A program made the translations under genes and the position numbers. 64,000 bases of DNA from Lunularia cruciata. Its lineage: Eukaryota; Streptophyta; Marchantiopsida; Lunulariales; Lunulariaceae. A model generated the notes under the pieces. The model was not told the origin of the DNA. It worked only from the letters and a program-made list of their open reading frames with translations, and made no database searches. Of the stretch, positions 54,470 to 64,000 are shown one piece after another; position 1 is the first letter of the stretch; the number at the start of each line of letters is the position of its first letter. The stretch is from contig OX419760.1 of assembly GCA_948567375.1 (NCBI GenBank), positions 18,724,001-18,788,000 of the forward strand, given 5' to 3'.

Positions 54470-55423
54470 TGTGACAACCCGGCAAATATCACTTTTGCGG
54501 TAATCGGGTAAGTAAAGTTTGTTCCCGCAGAGATATGAGTCAGAAATGTCCAAATACGAAGTCAAACAGTAACAATGTAGTTGTTCTTGGTTGCGTCTTT
54601 ATACTCTCTGGTAGAAACCACACCCAGAAGAGAGTAACAAGCACTGACTCGTAGTCTTGTCACAAATTAACACTCCTTAATCACAACTCCATCAAATCTT
54701 TTCAAACAATCTTGATTGTGATGATTCAGGCTCTCCCAAAAACGGCACTTCACTACAAAACAACTTCGCTTCAGAATTGTGTTCCACCCCTCCACTCAAG
54801 GCACAACTTCCTCGATCAAAATTGTTTCACATCAACTTTGCACTGCACTCACAAATGCAAAATACTACCAACACTACAATTCTTCTCAAATCTGTCAAGG
54901 CATTGCTTCAATTGCACTTCACTCAGGATCAAACACACAGACTAAAGATCAAGGCTGTGGAATCCAACATCCAACAAGCACTCTGACTTGCACTTCAAAT
55001 TTCTCCAAACACTCACAAACACAATTGCAAAGTTGATACTCGGAATCAAGCTCAAGCGACGAGCACTGCTTCACAACACTCACTTTATCTATTCTCAGAA
55101 ATTATGAGCACTGAACAATATTAGACTGCGAATGCCACTCTTAAGTAGTGAAGCAATCGATAGTTATCTTCCTAATGTACCTCCTCCTAACAACTCTACA
55201 AACTTGCAGATCTGAAATGACAATGCAACCCTTCATATCTGCCTATTCAAATCTCAAAATTGTTACTACTCCAAGTCCTTCTTCCTCTCACACAATGTAG
55301 ACTCCCTCGGGTCTGATCAAAACACAAGTTTGCACTCATTTCTTCTCCATTTGGTTTCAATTTGGTTCCAGCAAGGCACTTCTTCTTCAAAACTTGTCCA
55401 AAATGAAAAATGTGGGTACCACA
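54470..55423 (-). repeat. 5' LTR of the non-autonomous B element (954 bp)
   Basis: It carries both LTR termini and the leader with CACTACTTAAGAGTGG. The sequence from about 55270 jumps to the part that follows 53785 in the 3' LTR, so the LTR-encoded remnant is gone. Confidence 0.85.
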
Positions 55424-56170
55424 ACAAAGATCACAACTTCAGGGTAAGGTACTGAGAGAGGACTTGCCTGTCCAAGCTTTGTACATAGATAATGAAGATG
55501 AGGTGAAAGAGTTCAATGGAGTAGATTATTTATCAAACATCATTTGTCCTTTGTTATCACATCTAAAGAAGAAAAAGGAGAAAATGCAAAAAGATCATCC
55601 GGAGGCAAAGGATGAGTTGCAAGCAATGATGTATCTAAGTGAAGAAGCTCGGGAGTTGAAGTAGAGATTAACCTGAAGAGAAGAAGAAGCCAAAGAACTT
55701 TGAGTAGATGCAGTACTTTGGAAGAAGACCTTATATAACTTGTAAGAGAAATTTGAAAAGCATGAGAGAGATCTTGAATATCAAGCCAAAGAAGTGAAGA
55801 GTTAGAAGGCAGCATTCAAGAAGTTGAAGAGAAAATTTGATGAAGCACGACTTGAAGTGATATAATCAAAGGCCATTGCAATAGTAATGGAGCAAGAGTT
55901 GGAGAGCTTAAGATTGAGTATGGTGGAGAAAGATCAAGCATAGCAGAGGGGGTTGAAAAGTAGAAATCAGGAGGAGGAATGATTGCACAATCTGGTAAGA
56001 AGTGTAGAAGGCCAAATGGCTCAATATGCAAAGGAGAAGAACACACTAAAGGTTCAGTACAAAGATGAATTGCAAATGTATTATGAAGAGTTGAAGGTGG
56101 AGAGCACTTGTGGGTATACATCATAATTGGTAGGAGAGATCATCATGAGGATGAAGGTGATGTTGAGTAC
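55424..56170 (+). pseudogene. B7: LTR-encoded protein, coiled-coil segment
   Basis: Continuation of B7. GVDYLSNIICPLLSHLKKKK, then a coiled coil with IVMEQELESLRLSMVEKDQA, AQYAKEKNTLKVQYKDELQM and YEELKVE, which aligns with B0 3600-3350. Several TAG codons match Trp or Gln in B0 (for example TAG for the Trp in DQAWQRE). It is cut at 56170 by A4. Confidence 0.75.
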
Positions 56171-56852
56171 TATGAACTGGCCTGTCTCTCACTTAAGATG
56201 AACCTCTTATGGCTATTATGGTAGCGCACCATGGACTAAGAAGACAAAGAACCACACCTCCATCATACTCCTCCAAGGCTGACACTCCAAGACTCAAGAC
56301 ATTGCTCACTGGAGAACTCAATGAGAAAGATAGTTGCAAATAAAAGGATGATGAGAACCTCCTCACCCCTAGTTTATATACTTGTGAAATAGTTATCCAC
56401 TAAAGTTACTATTTACCGTAGTAGCTCAAGTAACTAGGCTAAAAGTCAAGTAAAGTCAAAAAGTATAAAGGAATATCTATCCATATGGGCATATTCCACT
56501 AAGCATGTGATATTATCCTGACCCAACTACTAAGTCAAGGATTCCTCCACATGGACTATCCTTGGGTTATAGAAGAATCCAAAACAAAAAGGTTTGCGGG
56601 CCCAAGAGTTCCCAACTCTTTCCTCAAAGCCAAACACATAGGAATAATACCAAGTCAACACACTAGAATCCAAAATACTGGTGCTCATCTTTTCCACTTC
56701 CTCTAAAGTAAGGTCCCCTCTATCTTAGCTATGACTTACTTTAGCTAATCATGACTAATGTAGAACCATCCTTTATCTCTATATAAATAATATCTCTCAA
56801 GTATTTGTAATACTAAGCTAAATACCACACACATGCACAAATGGGTGTTAAA
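56171..56852 (-). repeat. A4 3' LTR
   Basis: 682 bp; the outer end TATGAACTGG shows several changes from TGTGAGCCGG and the inner end is TGTTAAA. It is the most diverged family A LTR here. TATA motif near 56781-56791. Confidence 0.85.
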
Positions 56853-56899
56853 TTTACCTCCAAACTAAGTTTTCACTTTGTCTTCAAAGTGAAGGTCTC

Positions 56900-58019
56900 T
56901 CTAACTTCTATGATATATCTTCAACTTATCATGGTTAATCCTATCAAAGTGTCTTTCTCCCAACTCCTTGAGATCATAAATGTAATTGCCCCACACCTTC
57001 TCCACTATGAAAGGTCCAAAGTACTTAGGCAAAAACTTTTTTTGCACTCTCTTGAATCAAATGGAATCAAACAACATTACCCAATCACCTTCTTTGAAAG
57101 GATCCACCTTCTTCTTGCCTTGCCTCTTGTCATAGCTCTCCTTTTGTTTCCTTTGGGCTTGCTCCACTCACACCATGGCAATTGCTCTTGCCTCTTCCAA
57201 TTCTTGGAGTTGATCCTTCCTTGACTTCTCTGCATCACCTCCTTGTGTTTTCTTCAATCTCCTATGAATGCTTTGGAAGGTAGGAAGATCAAAGTGAATG
57301 GGTAAGGTAGACTCTATACCATATACCAATTGAAATGGAGAATATCTGGTGGAAGTCTTCATGGTTGTCCTATACTCCAACAAAAATGCATGAATCCTCT
57401 TATCTCAATGATGTTTAGCCCCCTCCATTTTTGCATCTTTGGCCAACATCATGCACAAGGTCTGATTGGTTCTCTCTGCCAAATGATTGGAATTTGGCTT
57501 ATAAGATGTAGTTACTCTATGTGTAATAGAGAAATATCATAGCATGGCTGTAGTGATGCTTCTTGTAAACGCTCCTCCTCTATCAAAAACCAACTCCAAA
57601 GGGCATCTAAACCTAGTGATAATGTATTCATAAATAAATCTCTCAACTTCATCTTCATTCTTGTCCCTCAATGGTCTAGTCTCAACCCACTTGGTAAGAT
57701 ATTCAATAACTACCACAATATACCAATTGTTCCTTGGGGTTCTATTGAGAGGACCTACAAAATCAATTCCCCACTTCTCAAAAGGTCCTAGCAATGGAAT
57801 TGATCCAAGTGGTGGAGTAGAAGTACACTTTCTAGCAAAAGCTTGACAAAAATGAGAAGTTTTGCAATAATCAAGACAATCCTTGAAAATCCCTCTCCAA
57901 TGGTATCCTTCATCTAGAATCTTGAAAGCAATCACCTTTCATGCAAAGTGTCTTCCACACATCAAACATTCATGAAACTCCTTTATGAGTAGGATAGACT
58001 CTTCCTTACCCATTGCTCT
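56900..58019 (-). pseudogene. Integrase of A4 (decayed)
   Basis: Contains YHWRGIFKDCLDYCK with SHFCQ (first Cys of the pair changed to Ser), KWGIDFVGPLNRTPRNN, VFDRGGAFT (the Glu near the second Asp changed) and STRYSPFQLVYGIES. Stops lie near 57536, 57405 and 57166. Confidence 0.8.
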
Positions 58020-58518
58020 TTGAAGTAGACCATCTGCTCCTTGGTGAAAAAGAAAATCCTCCACCATTGTGTAAGGTCTAGATCTTGTTGCAAGGGCCTT
58101 CCTATCCCTAGCATGCATCCCTTTTGGATAGCTGTGGTGCCCTCATTTTCTGTTTTTTTTAAATAGAGAACAAGAAGTGTATAGAGAAGTCGGATTGAGC
58201 CTGTATGGCCAAGGAAGGCAAAGAAAAGAGTCTTCGGGATGAAACCCAAAGTAAAGTGACTTTGGGTCATAAGGTGAAGTACTCGGGAATGCCCTATCAG
58301 CATACAACCTGAAGTAAGGAGTCTTTGTATCGGGGGGGAGCTCAACCCGAGGCAAAGTCAGTATAACAACCTTTCATCGGGGCAAGAAATTCAAGAAGGG
58401 ACCGTTCAAAACCAGCGGCCCATACGCATGAAGTACAATTGACAATGACAAGCGCATGCAGGAGGTGTGATTTCTCAATAGAAACTCAAATTGAAGAGAG
58501 ACGAAGAAAGCACGACTC

Positions 58519-58525
58519 TATAAAA
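58519..58525 (+). promoter_or_regulatory. TATA box ahead of the LTR-encoded frame, B6
   Basis: CTCTATAAAAAGTGG, 386 bp from the LTR start and 27 bp before the ATG at 58546. It matches B2 in sequence and spacing. Confidence 0.65.
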
Positions 58526-58545
58526 AGTGGGCTCACGACGAAGCA

Positions 58546-61108
58546 ATGTCGAGCAATTGTGCTTTGCCATTGAGAAGTTGTCCTGCAAGTGATCGTGGGA
58601 AGGGAAATAGAGTTGAAGACGCGCTAGTGTGTAAGAGAGAAGTCAAGAGAGTGAAACCGAGAGACAGTGAGAAAGCAGGAGAGATGGGAGGAGGAAAGAA
58701 GAACTCTAAATTTGTAGTGAGGAATCATGCAATTTGGAGGTTAGACATAATTGCAAGAATCAAACTCTTGAGCCGACTTCGGATTACGTTCTTGGCCTAG
58801 AATTGGAATGTCAGTTTTCCAAGTTTCATGACTAAGATTATCAAGAGCAAGTGTCTCGATGGCCCCAAGGAAGAGGAGAAATCCGACTCACTGGACAGAG
58901 TTGGATTGGAGATTAGTGCTCGGGAGAGAAGCAAGCGCAAAGCAGGGTGCCACATTCTTGGGTAAGGGAGAAGTAGCAGAAGAAACTCAAGAAGTGAGAG
59001 ACGCTTTTTCTTCAAAGAGAACAAAGAACGGATACAAGGTTGAGAGTTACAAGGATCCAGTGAAGAGAGGGATTGTGAGTGCTCTCATGGCCATCTTGAA
59101 GCCGGAGAGAACGACATATGTGATGAAACACCAAGCAGTGTTCTTTCACAATTTGTTTGCAGGAGAACCAATCAATTGGGCAAGGTGCTTCCATGGAAGG
59201 ACACGACAAATGGTGTGGAATCTGCGAGATAAGTCGCCTCTACATTACATTGTGCCGTTTCCAGCACACTTTTACCTTAGGTTGAATTTGCTCAACTCGG
59301 CGGAGCAAAATCGAATGGTGTCGCATTTCCATCCCAACTTGAGAAGAGAAGTCAACGTAGAGGAGCAGCAGTATATCCTTCAAATCTGGAGCACAGACAA
59401 GTACTACAAGAAGACGGGGAAGAACATAGAGATAGAAGCAAGTACTCCAAAGTCAAAGAAGCAAAGTTGGCAGGGCAAAGCCGAAGACAAGACAAGACCT
59501 CAAAAGACCAAGAGAGGAAACCCGAGGTGAGGCATGGTGGTGATCGAGTTAGAAGATGAAGACTCGAAAGGTGCAGCCGAGTGCAAGTCCAAAGACTTGA
59601 AACGCAAGGAAGAACCAGAGCTAACGCTGCAAAGTGGAGATATGAGTAGCAAAAGTGATGAAGGTGGAGAAATGATGTCGGTACCAATTGCTACGGAGGA
59701 GGAAGAAGAAGTTCAGGTAGAGCTCGAGCCAGAAGATAACACGAAGTTGGAGGATGAGATACCTGAGCCCGAAGAGAAGAAGATTGGAATTCAGAGGGAA
59801 GTTCATTCAAGATGTAAGGCAAAGTGTGAAGCGTGGCCGAGTAAGGCAAAAGAAGAAGTGAATGAAAGCTCAGGAAGTGAGGCGTCGATTCCGATATGAA
59901 GACTGCAGAGATGAAGGCAAGTATCGAGCAAACAAGAAGTGAGAAGGGAGATTGCGACGCAAGAGGAGGTAGTTATGAGTGATGGAGTGGAGTACTTGTG
60001 GGAGATTGTGTGCCCATTGCTGATGAAGTTGGAGCACAAGAAGAAGGAAATGCAGTCGACTTGTCTAGAAGTGAAGACTGTCTTGCAGGTGTTATTGAGA
60101 TTAGAAGAAGAGAACTCGGAGTTGAAGAAGATTACAACCCGAGGTGAGGAGGAAAGGGAAGTACTACAAGTGGAGGTAGTAGTGAAAACTCAAGTAATTG
60201 AAGACTTGAAGAGAGAAGTGACGTATCAAGAGGAGCTTGTGAAGAAGAGTGACATAGCAAGGGAGAGACAAGTAGCAGAGTATGAGATTTTGAAGCAGCA
60301 ATTTGCTGATTCAAGAGTAGAACTTATCCATGCTATGGCAAGGGTAGTAGCAAAGGAACAAGAGCTCAATAGAGTCATGGAGAGCGTAGACAAGAAGAAG
60401 AAACTCTGGCAAAGGGAGTTGGTAGTAAGATATAGGGAAGAAGAGAGATTACAAGAGTTACTTCGTAATCAAGAGGAGAAGATTGAACAAAAGGAGAAGG
60501 AGAAAGAAACGGTGAAAGCCGAGTTTGAAGCGGAGTTGGCAATGTATAGAGAGGATTAGCTTGCAGATTGGGAGTGAGAAAGAAAGATGCAATTGGAGCC
60601 ATTGAAGGAGATTGTCCTCAGGATGAACGCAATGTTAAGTACAAAGGCCAGTATTCAGATTGAAGAAATGAGGTTGCACAAGTTGAAGTTGTTGGTGCAG
60701 GAGACAAGGCAAAGACAGGTGAAAGATATAGATTTAAATGCCTTGTTGATCAGTCTAAGAACTCATGTAAATAGGAAGATACTAGAGGTAGAAGATAATA
60801 TCACGATTAGATTAGACTTAGTAAAGTTGGAGATAGACAAACTTCGGAAGGATGTTAGAGCCAAACCCAAAGTAGACGAAGTAGGAGTACAGATGACTTT
60901 GGAGTTAGCAATAGAGACATTAGAGAAGAGTGGGTCAAGAGATAAGGAGTTAGATAAGTTACCCACTAGTGGAATTTCAGATCAGGAAAGAGAATTGTTG
61001 GATCTGGTAGAAGAATTAGAAGTTGTGAAACCCAAAGACAAGGTAGTAGGAAGTAAATTTACTTCGGGTTTGAAAGCCGATGATGAAGTAGACATCGGAT
61101 TGGATTAG
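58546..61108 (+). pseudogene. LTR-encoded protein of family B, copy B6 (nearly complete)
   Basis: Best plus-strand copy. The N-terminus is MSSNCALPLRSCPASDRGKG, then RNHAIWRLDIIARIKLL and a TAG for Trp near 58798. A one-base deletion precedes the globular part (58859-59530; HWTELDWRLVLGRE, NGYKVESYKDPVKRG, GEPINWARCFHGRTRQMVWN, HFYLRLNLL). TGA at 59528-59530 is followed by GGC and ATG (59534), exactly as in B2. The second part has an acidic stretch (59534-59899), a coiled coil (59939-60559; KKSDIARERQVAEYEILKQQ), LHKLKLLVQETRQRQ (near 60670) and an acidic end at 61108. I know no family for either part. The spacing hints at two adjacent proteins or one protein split by a CGA-to-TGA change. Confidence 0.7.
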
Positions 61109-61903
61109 AAACAGTTTTGAGATATGAAGAGGCAGATATGAAGAGGTGAATTGACATTTCGGATCTGTAGGTTAGAAGAGTTGTTGTAGAACGGTATAGT
61201 TGTTAGAACTGTCAATTGTTTCACTACTTAAGAGTGGCATTTGTAGTTTTATGTTGTTCAGTGCTCATTATTTTTTAGAATAGATAAAGCAAAGTGTTGT
61301 GAAGTAGTGCTTGTTGCTTGAGCTTGATTCCAAGTATCAACTTTGTGCTTGTGTTTGTGAATGTTTGGAGAAATTTGAAGTGCAAGTCAATGTGCGTGTT
61401 GGATGTTGGATTCCGCAGCCTTGGTCTTCATTCTGTGTGTTTGATCCTGAGTGAAGTGCAATCGGAGCAATGCCTTAACAGATCTGAGAGGAATTGTAGT
61501 GTTGGTAATATTTTGCATTTGTGAGTGTAGTGCAAAGTTGATGTGAAGCAATTTTGATCAAGGAAGTTGTGCCTTCAGTGGAGGGGTGGAACACAATTCT
61601 GAGGCAAAGTTGTTTTGCAGTGAAGTGCCATTTTCAAGAGAGCCTGAATCATCACAATCAAGATTGTTTGATAAGAATTGATGGAGTTGTGATTAAGGAG
61701 TGCTAATTTGTGACAAGATTGCGAATCAGTGCTTGTTACTCTCTTCTGGGTGTGGTTTCCACCTGAGAGATTAAAGACGCAACCAAGAAGAACTATAGTA
61801 TTACTTTTTGACTTTGTATTTGGACATTTCTGACTTGTATCTCTGCGGGAACGAACTTTACTTACCCGATTACCGCAAAAGTGATATTTGCCGGGTTGTC
61901 ACA

Positions 61904-63193
61904 ATACCACTTCTTGTCACAAAATCCACAATCTCCTTGTACTCCATTGCAACCTCTTGATTGATTGAGATTGTCATGAGCTCCTCATCCGGGAAGGAAT
62001 CATCCATAGGCTCATCTCCATCATGATCATAGGCCCTAGATAATAAATCAACATTTTCATGTTTCTTTCTTAGCCTATCGTCAATGGTGTAGTCATACTC
62101 AGACAAGAATATTATCCACCTTGCTAGCTTCCCTTCCACATTAGGCTTGTTGAATATGTACTTCAAAGCCTTGTGATCCATGACAATTGTGGCTTTCCCT
62201 CCAATCAAGCAGTGTCTAAACTTCTTGAGACCAAAGATCACTGCCAACCCTTCTCTCTCTATGACAGAGTAGTTCTTTTGTGCTAAAACCATCTACCTAC
62301 TAGCATAAGCTATTGGATGATCATGCTCATCTTGGTCTAATTGACTTAGAGTGCATCTTATAGCAACATTAGAAGCATCAGTGTAGAGGATGAAAGGCTT
62401 ACTCCGATAAGGTTTATCAAGAATTGGAGCTACAACAAGGAATTGCTTGAGCTCCTCAAAAGCTTTATGAGCCGCCTTGCCTTCCAAAATCACCATGTAA
62501 TCTACACCCTTCTTCATATAGATGGTCAATGCATAAGCCTTGTTGAGAAAAATAAGAAGATGAACCTCCTATAATACCCAACCATCCCTAAGAATTGACA
62601 TAACTTTGTCAAGCTTGAAGGGAATGGAAGGTCTAAGATTTTCCTCACCTTCTTAGGATCAACTGCTATTCCATCCTTGGAAATGATGTGCCCAAAAAAT
62701 AGACCTTCTTCACATCCAAAAATGCACTTCTTCAGGTTGAGTGATGCATTTGCCTCATCCTAGCATTTCAAGACCTTGATTAGGTGCTCAAAAGTGCTCC
62801 ACCTTGCTCTCATAGACACAAAAGTCATCAATGAGGTCTCTCATAAATTTCCCGATTAAAGGTTCAAGTACCTTGTTCATGAACCATTGGAATGTGACTA
62901 GAGCATTGCAAAGCCTAAAAGGCATGACCTTGAAAGCATAAGTTCTCCAAGGTATGGTGAATGTGTTGAGTTGTTGATGCTCTGGTGCAATCTTGATTTG
63001 GTTATATCCACTATAACCATCTCCAAAACTATACCTCTCATGACCTGCAACTTCCTCCAAGACGTCATCAATGAATGGTAATGGGTAGTAGTCCTTCTTG
63101 GTAACAATATTGAGCTTCTTGTAATCCACACATACCCAAAGCTTGCCATTCTTTTTCCTTCACAATCACAATTGGAGACACCCATTCTAAATT
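61904..63193 (-). pseudogene. RT-RNase H of A4 (decayed)
   Basis: RT (63129-62560) has KDYYPLPFIDDVLEEVAGHE, AFKVMPFRLCNA and DLIDDFCVYES (catalytic pair kept). RNase H (62529-61904) has FILYTDASNVAIRC, IVMDHKALKYIF (catalytic TD changed to MD) and DDSFPDEELMTIS. Frameshifts lie near 62780, 62540 and 63185. Confidence 0.8.
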
Positions 63194-63947
63194 CTACACC
63201 TCAAAGATAAATCCAGCCTCCTTGAGCTTATCAATCTCTTCCTTCACAACCAAAGCTATTGGTGGGTTAATGCAACATTGCTTTTGGCAGATTGATTTTG
63301 CATATGACTCCACCTCAATCTTGTGCTCCTCCAAGGTGACTTCCTTTAGATCCTTATAACTAAAAGCAAACACATGGATGAACTTGTGGAAAATCTCCTC
63401 AAATCTCACCTTCTCCTCCTTGGTAACATTTGGACCATACTTGAGGGTAAATAACCTCCTTTCTATCTCCTCAAGTGTCAACGGTGATTTATCTGGGTCC
63501 TTCAAAACCTTTGGCTGAGGTGCAAAATCCATAGCACACAAAGGATACACATCTGAATCAGATTCAGATTCATTCTCCTCCATGGAAGTCTCCTCTTCCA
63601 TGCTTGTGTCCACACCTGAAGCTCCTTCTTTAGAATCTGATTCTCAATAATCAGAAGATGGTCTATCTGAATGTGAAGTGTTGGTGGTGTTAGTCACAAG
63701 AATTGTGACTCTATGGTTTGATGACCCAATCCTCAAGTACCCTTTGTGTCATCTATTAGTTGTGCATGCTCCTCTCAACCATGGCCTCCCAAGAAGTAAA
63801 TCATAGCTTGAATCCTTCAAGACTTGGAAAGTCATTAGATTTTGAACTCCCATAACTGAAACTACCACCTTATCCATCACCCATATTGGTCAAACTTGTT
63901 GCTTGTTTGCCATGCTCACCACAAATGTTGAAGGTCTTGAGGGTATC
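63194..63947 (-). pseudogene. Protease-RT linker and protease end of A4
   Basis: Linker with SMEEETSMEENESESDSDV and ERRLFTLKYGPNVTKEEKV, then protease C-terminal sequence (63613-63947) up to the B8 insertion. The protease active site lies outside the window. Confidence 0.75.
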
Positions 63948-64000
63948 TGTGGTATCTACATTTTTGTTTTTTTTTCCTATTTTTTAAGAAGAAGTGTACA
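63948..64000 (+). mobile_element. B8: start of a family B LTR
   Basis: TGTGGTATCTACATTTTTG followed by a T-rich run, the start of a plus-strand family B LTR inserted in A4 after ggtatc. It continues beyond the window. Confidence 0.75.

Larger units (their letters stand above)
52056..55423 (-). mobile_element. Non-autonomous family B element with unequal LTRs
   Basis: Complete 3,368-bp element flanked by the perfect duplication acaaa (52051-52055 and 55424-55428). The 3' LTR is 52056-53942 (1,887 bp) and the 5' LTR is 54470-55423 (954 bp). The internal region is 527 bp with a primer site but no gag or pol. It must have moved using proteins from another element. The 5' LTR lacks about 930 bp that the 3' LTR keeps. 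Confidence 0.9.
58133..61903 (+). mobile_element. B6: full-length family B solo LTR in A4
   Basis: 3,771 bp from TGTGGTGCCC to GGGTTGTCACA. It has no internal sequence, so it is a solo LTR. Flanks atagc and atacc match at four of five bases, a decayed target duplication. A4 sequence is continuous across it (GGATAG and CTTGTCACAAAATCC, as in A1 near 45860-45880). Confidence 0.85.
56171..63947 (-). mobile_element. A4: family A element, 3' part (split by B6, cut by B8)
   Basis: Minus strand: 3' LTR (56171-56852), integrase, then the break at 58132/61904 by B6, then RNase H, RT, linker and protease up to 63947, where B8 starts. Its 5' half lies beyond B8, outside the window. Its RNase H-integrase junction has CAA where A1, A2 and A3 have TGA. 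Confidence 0.85.

Noticed and set aside
59939-60559. Coiled coil as a host SMC, kinesin or myosin gene fragment
   Set aside because: No ATPase or motor motifs; only generic heptad composition, bounded by LTR ends.

Overview
All 64 kb reads as nested LTR retrotransposons of the Ty3/gypsy type. I see no host gene, tRNA, rRNA or CRISPR array. The reverse transcriptases and integrases, the tRNA-Asp-like and initiator-Met-like primer sites, the solo LTRs and the CG/CHG-type C-to-T decay point to the nuclear genome of a plant or charophyte (streptophyte) with a large repeat-rich genome. The species cannot be read from the window.

Three families build the window; the names are mine. Family A (about 7.8 kb, 690-bp LTRs TGTAACACCC...GGCTCACA) has gag-PR-RT-RNaseH-IN and extra leader reading frames. 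Family B has very long LTRs (3.8 kb, TGTGGTACCC...GGTTGTCACA) that carry a protein-coding region of their own, plus short-LTR and non-autonomous derivatives. Family C (1.3-kb LTRs starting TGTCACACC) has gag-PR, then a DNMT3-like cytosine-5 DNA methyltransferase, then RT-RNaseH-IN; its integrase ends in a PHD finger. Family C is the most notable content.

Layout, left to right. 1-5698: B0 (minus; gag and 5' LTR), inserted in an older B LTR (5699-6254). That sits in C2 (minus; segments 6255-7914, 25631-28894, 30789-34821). C2 is split by A2 (minus; 7915-11424 and 22709-25630) and by a short B solo LTR (28895-30788). A2 is split by B1 (11425-13548), which is cut by C1 (plus; 13549-22234), which is cut by an A5 LTR stub (22235-22708). 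C2 lies in A3 (plus; 34822-34858 and 38652-41829), which also holds the solo LTR B2 (34859-38651). A3 lies in B3 (minus; 41830-42814), and B3 lies in B7 (plus; 42815-43890, 51725-52055, 55424-56170). B7 also holds the nearly intact A1 (43891-51724), a 3.4-kb non-autonomous B element (52056-55423) and A4 (minus; 56171-58132 and 61904-63947). A4 in turn holds the solo LTR B6 (58133-61903) and the start of B8 (63948). The deepest chain is B7, B3, A3, C2, A2, B1, C1, A5: eight levels.

Only A1 is close to intact: its LTRs differ at one base that I can see, and one UGA interrupts its polyprotein. Every other coding region is decayed, mostly by C-to-T or G-to-A changes that turn CGA, CAG and TGG into stops.
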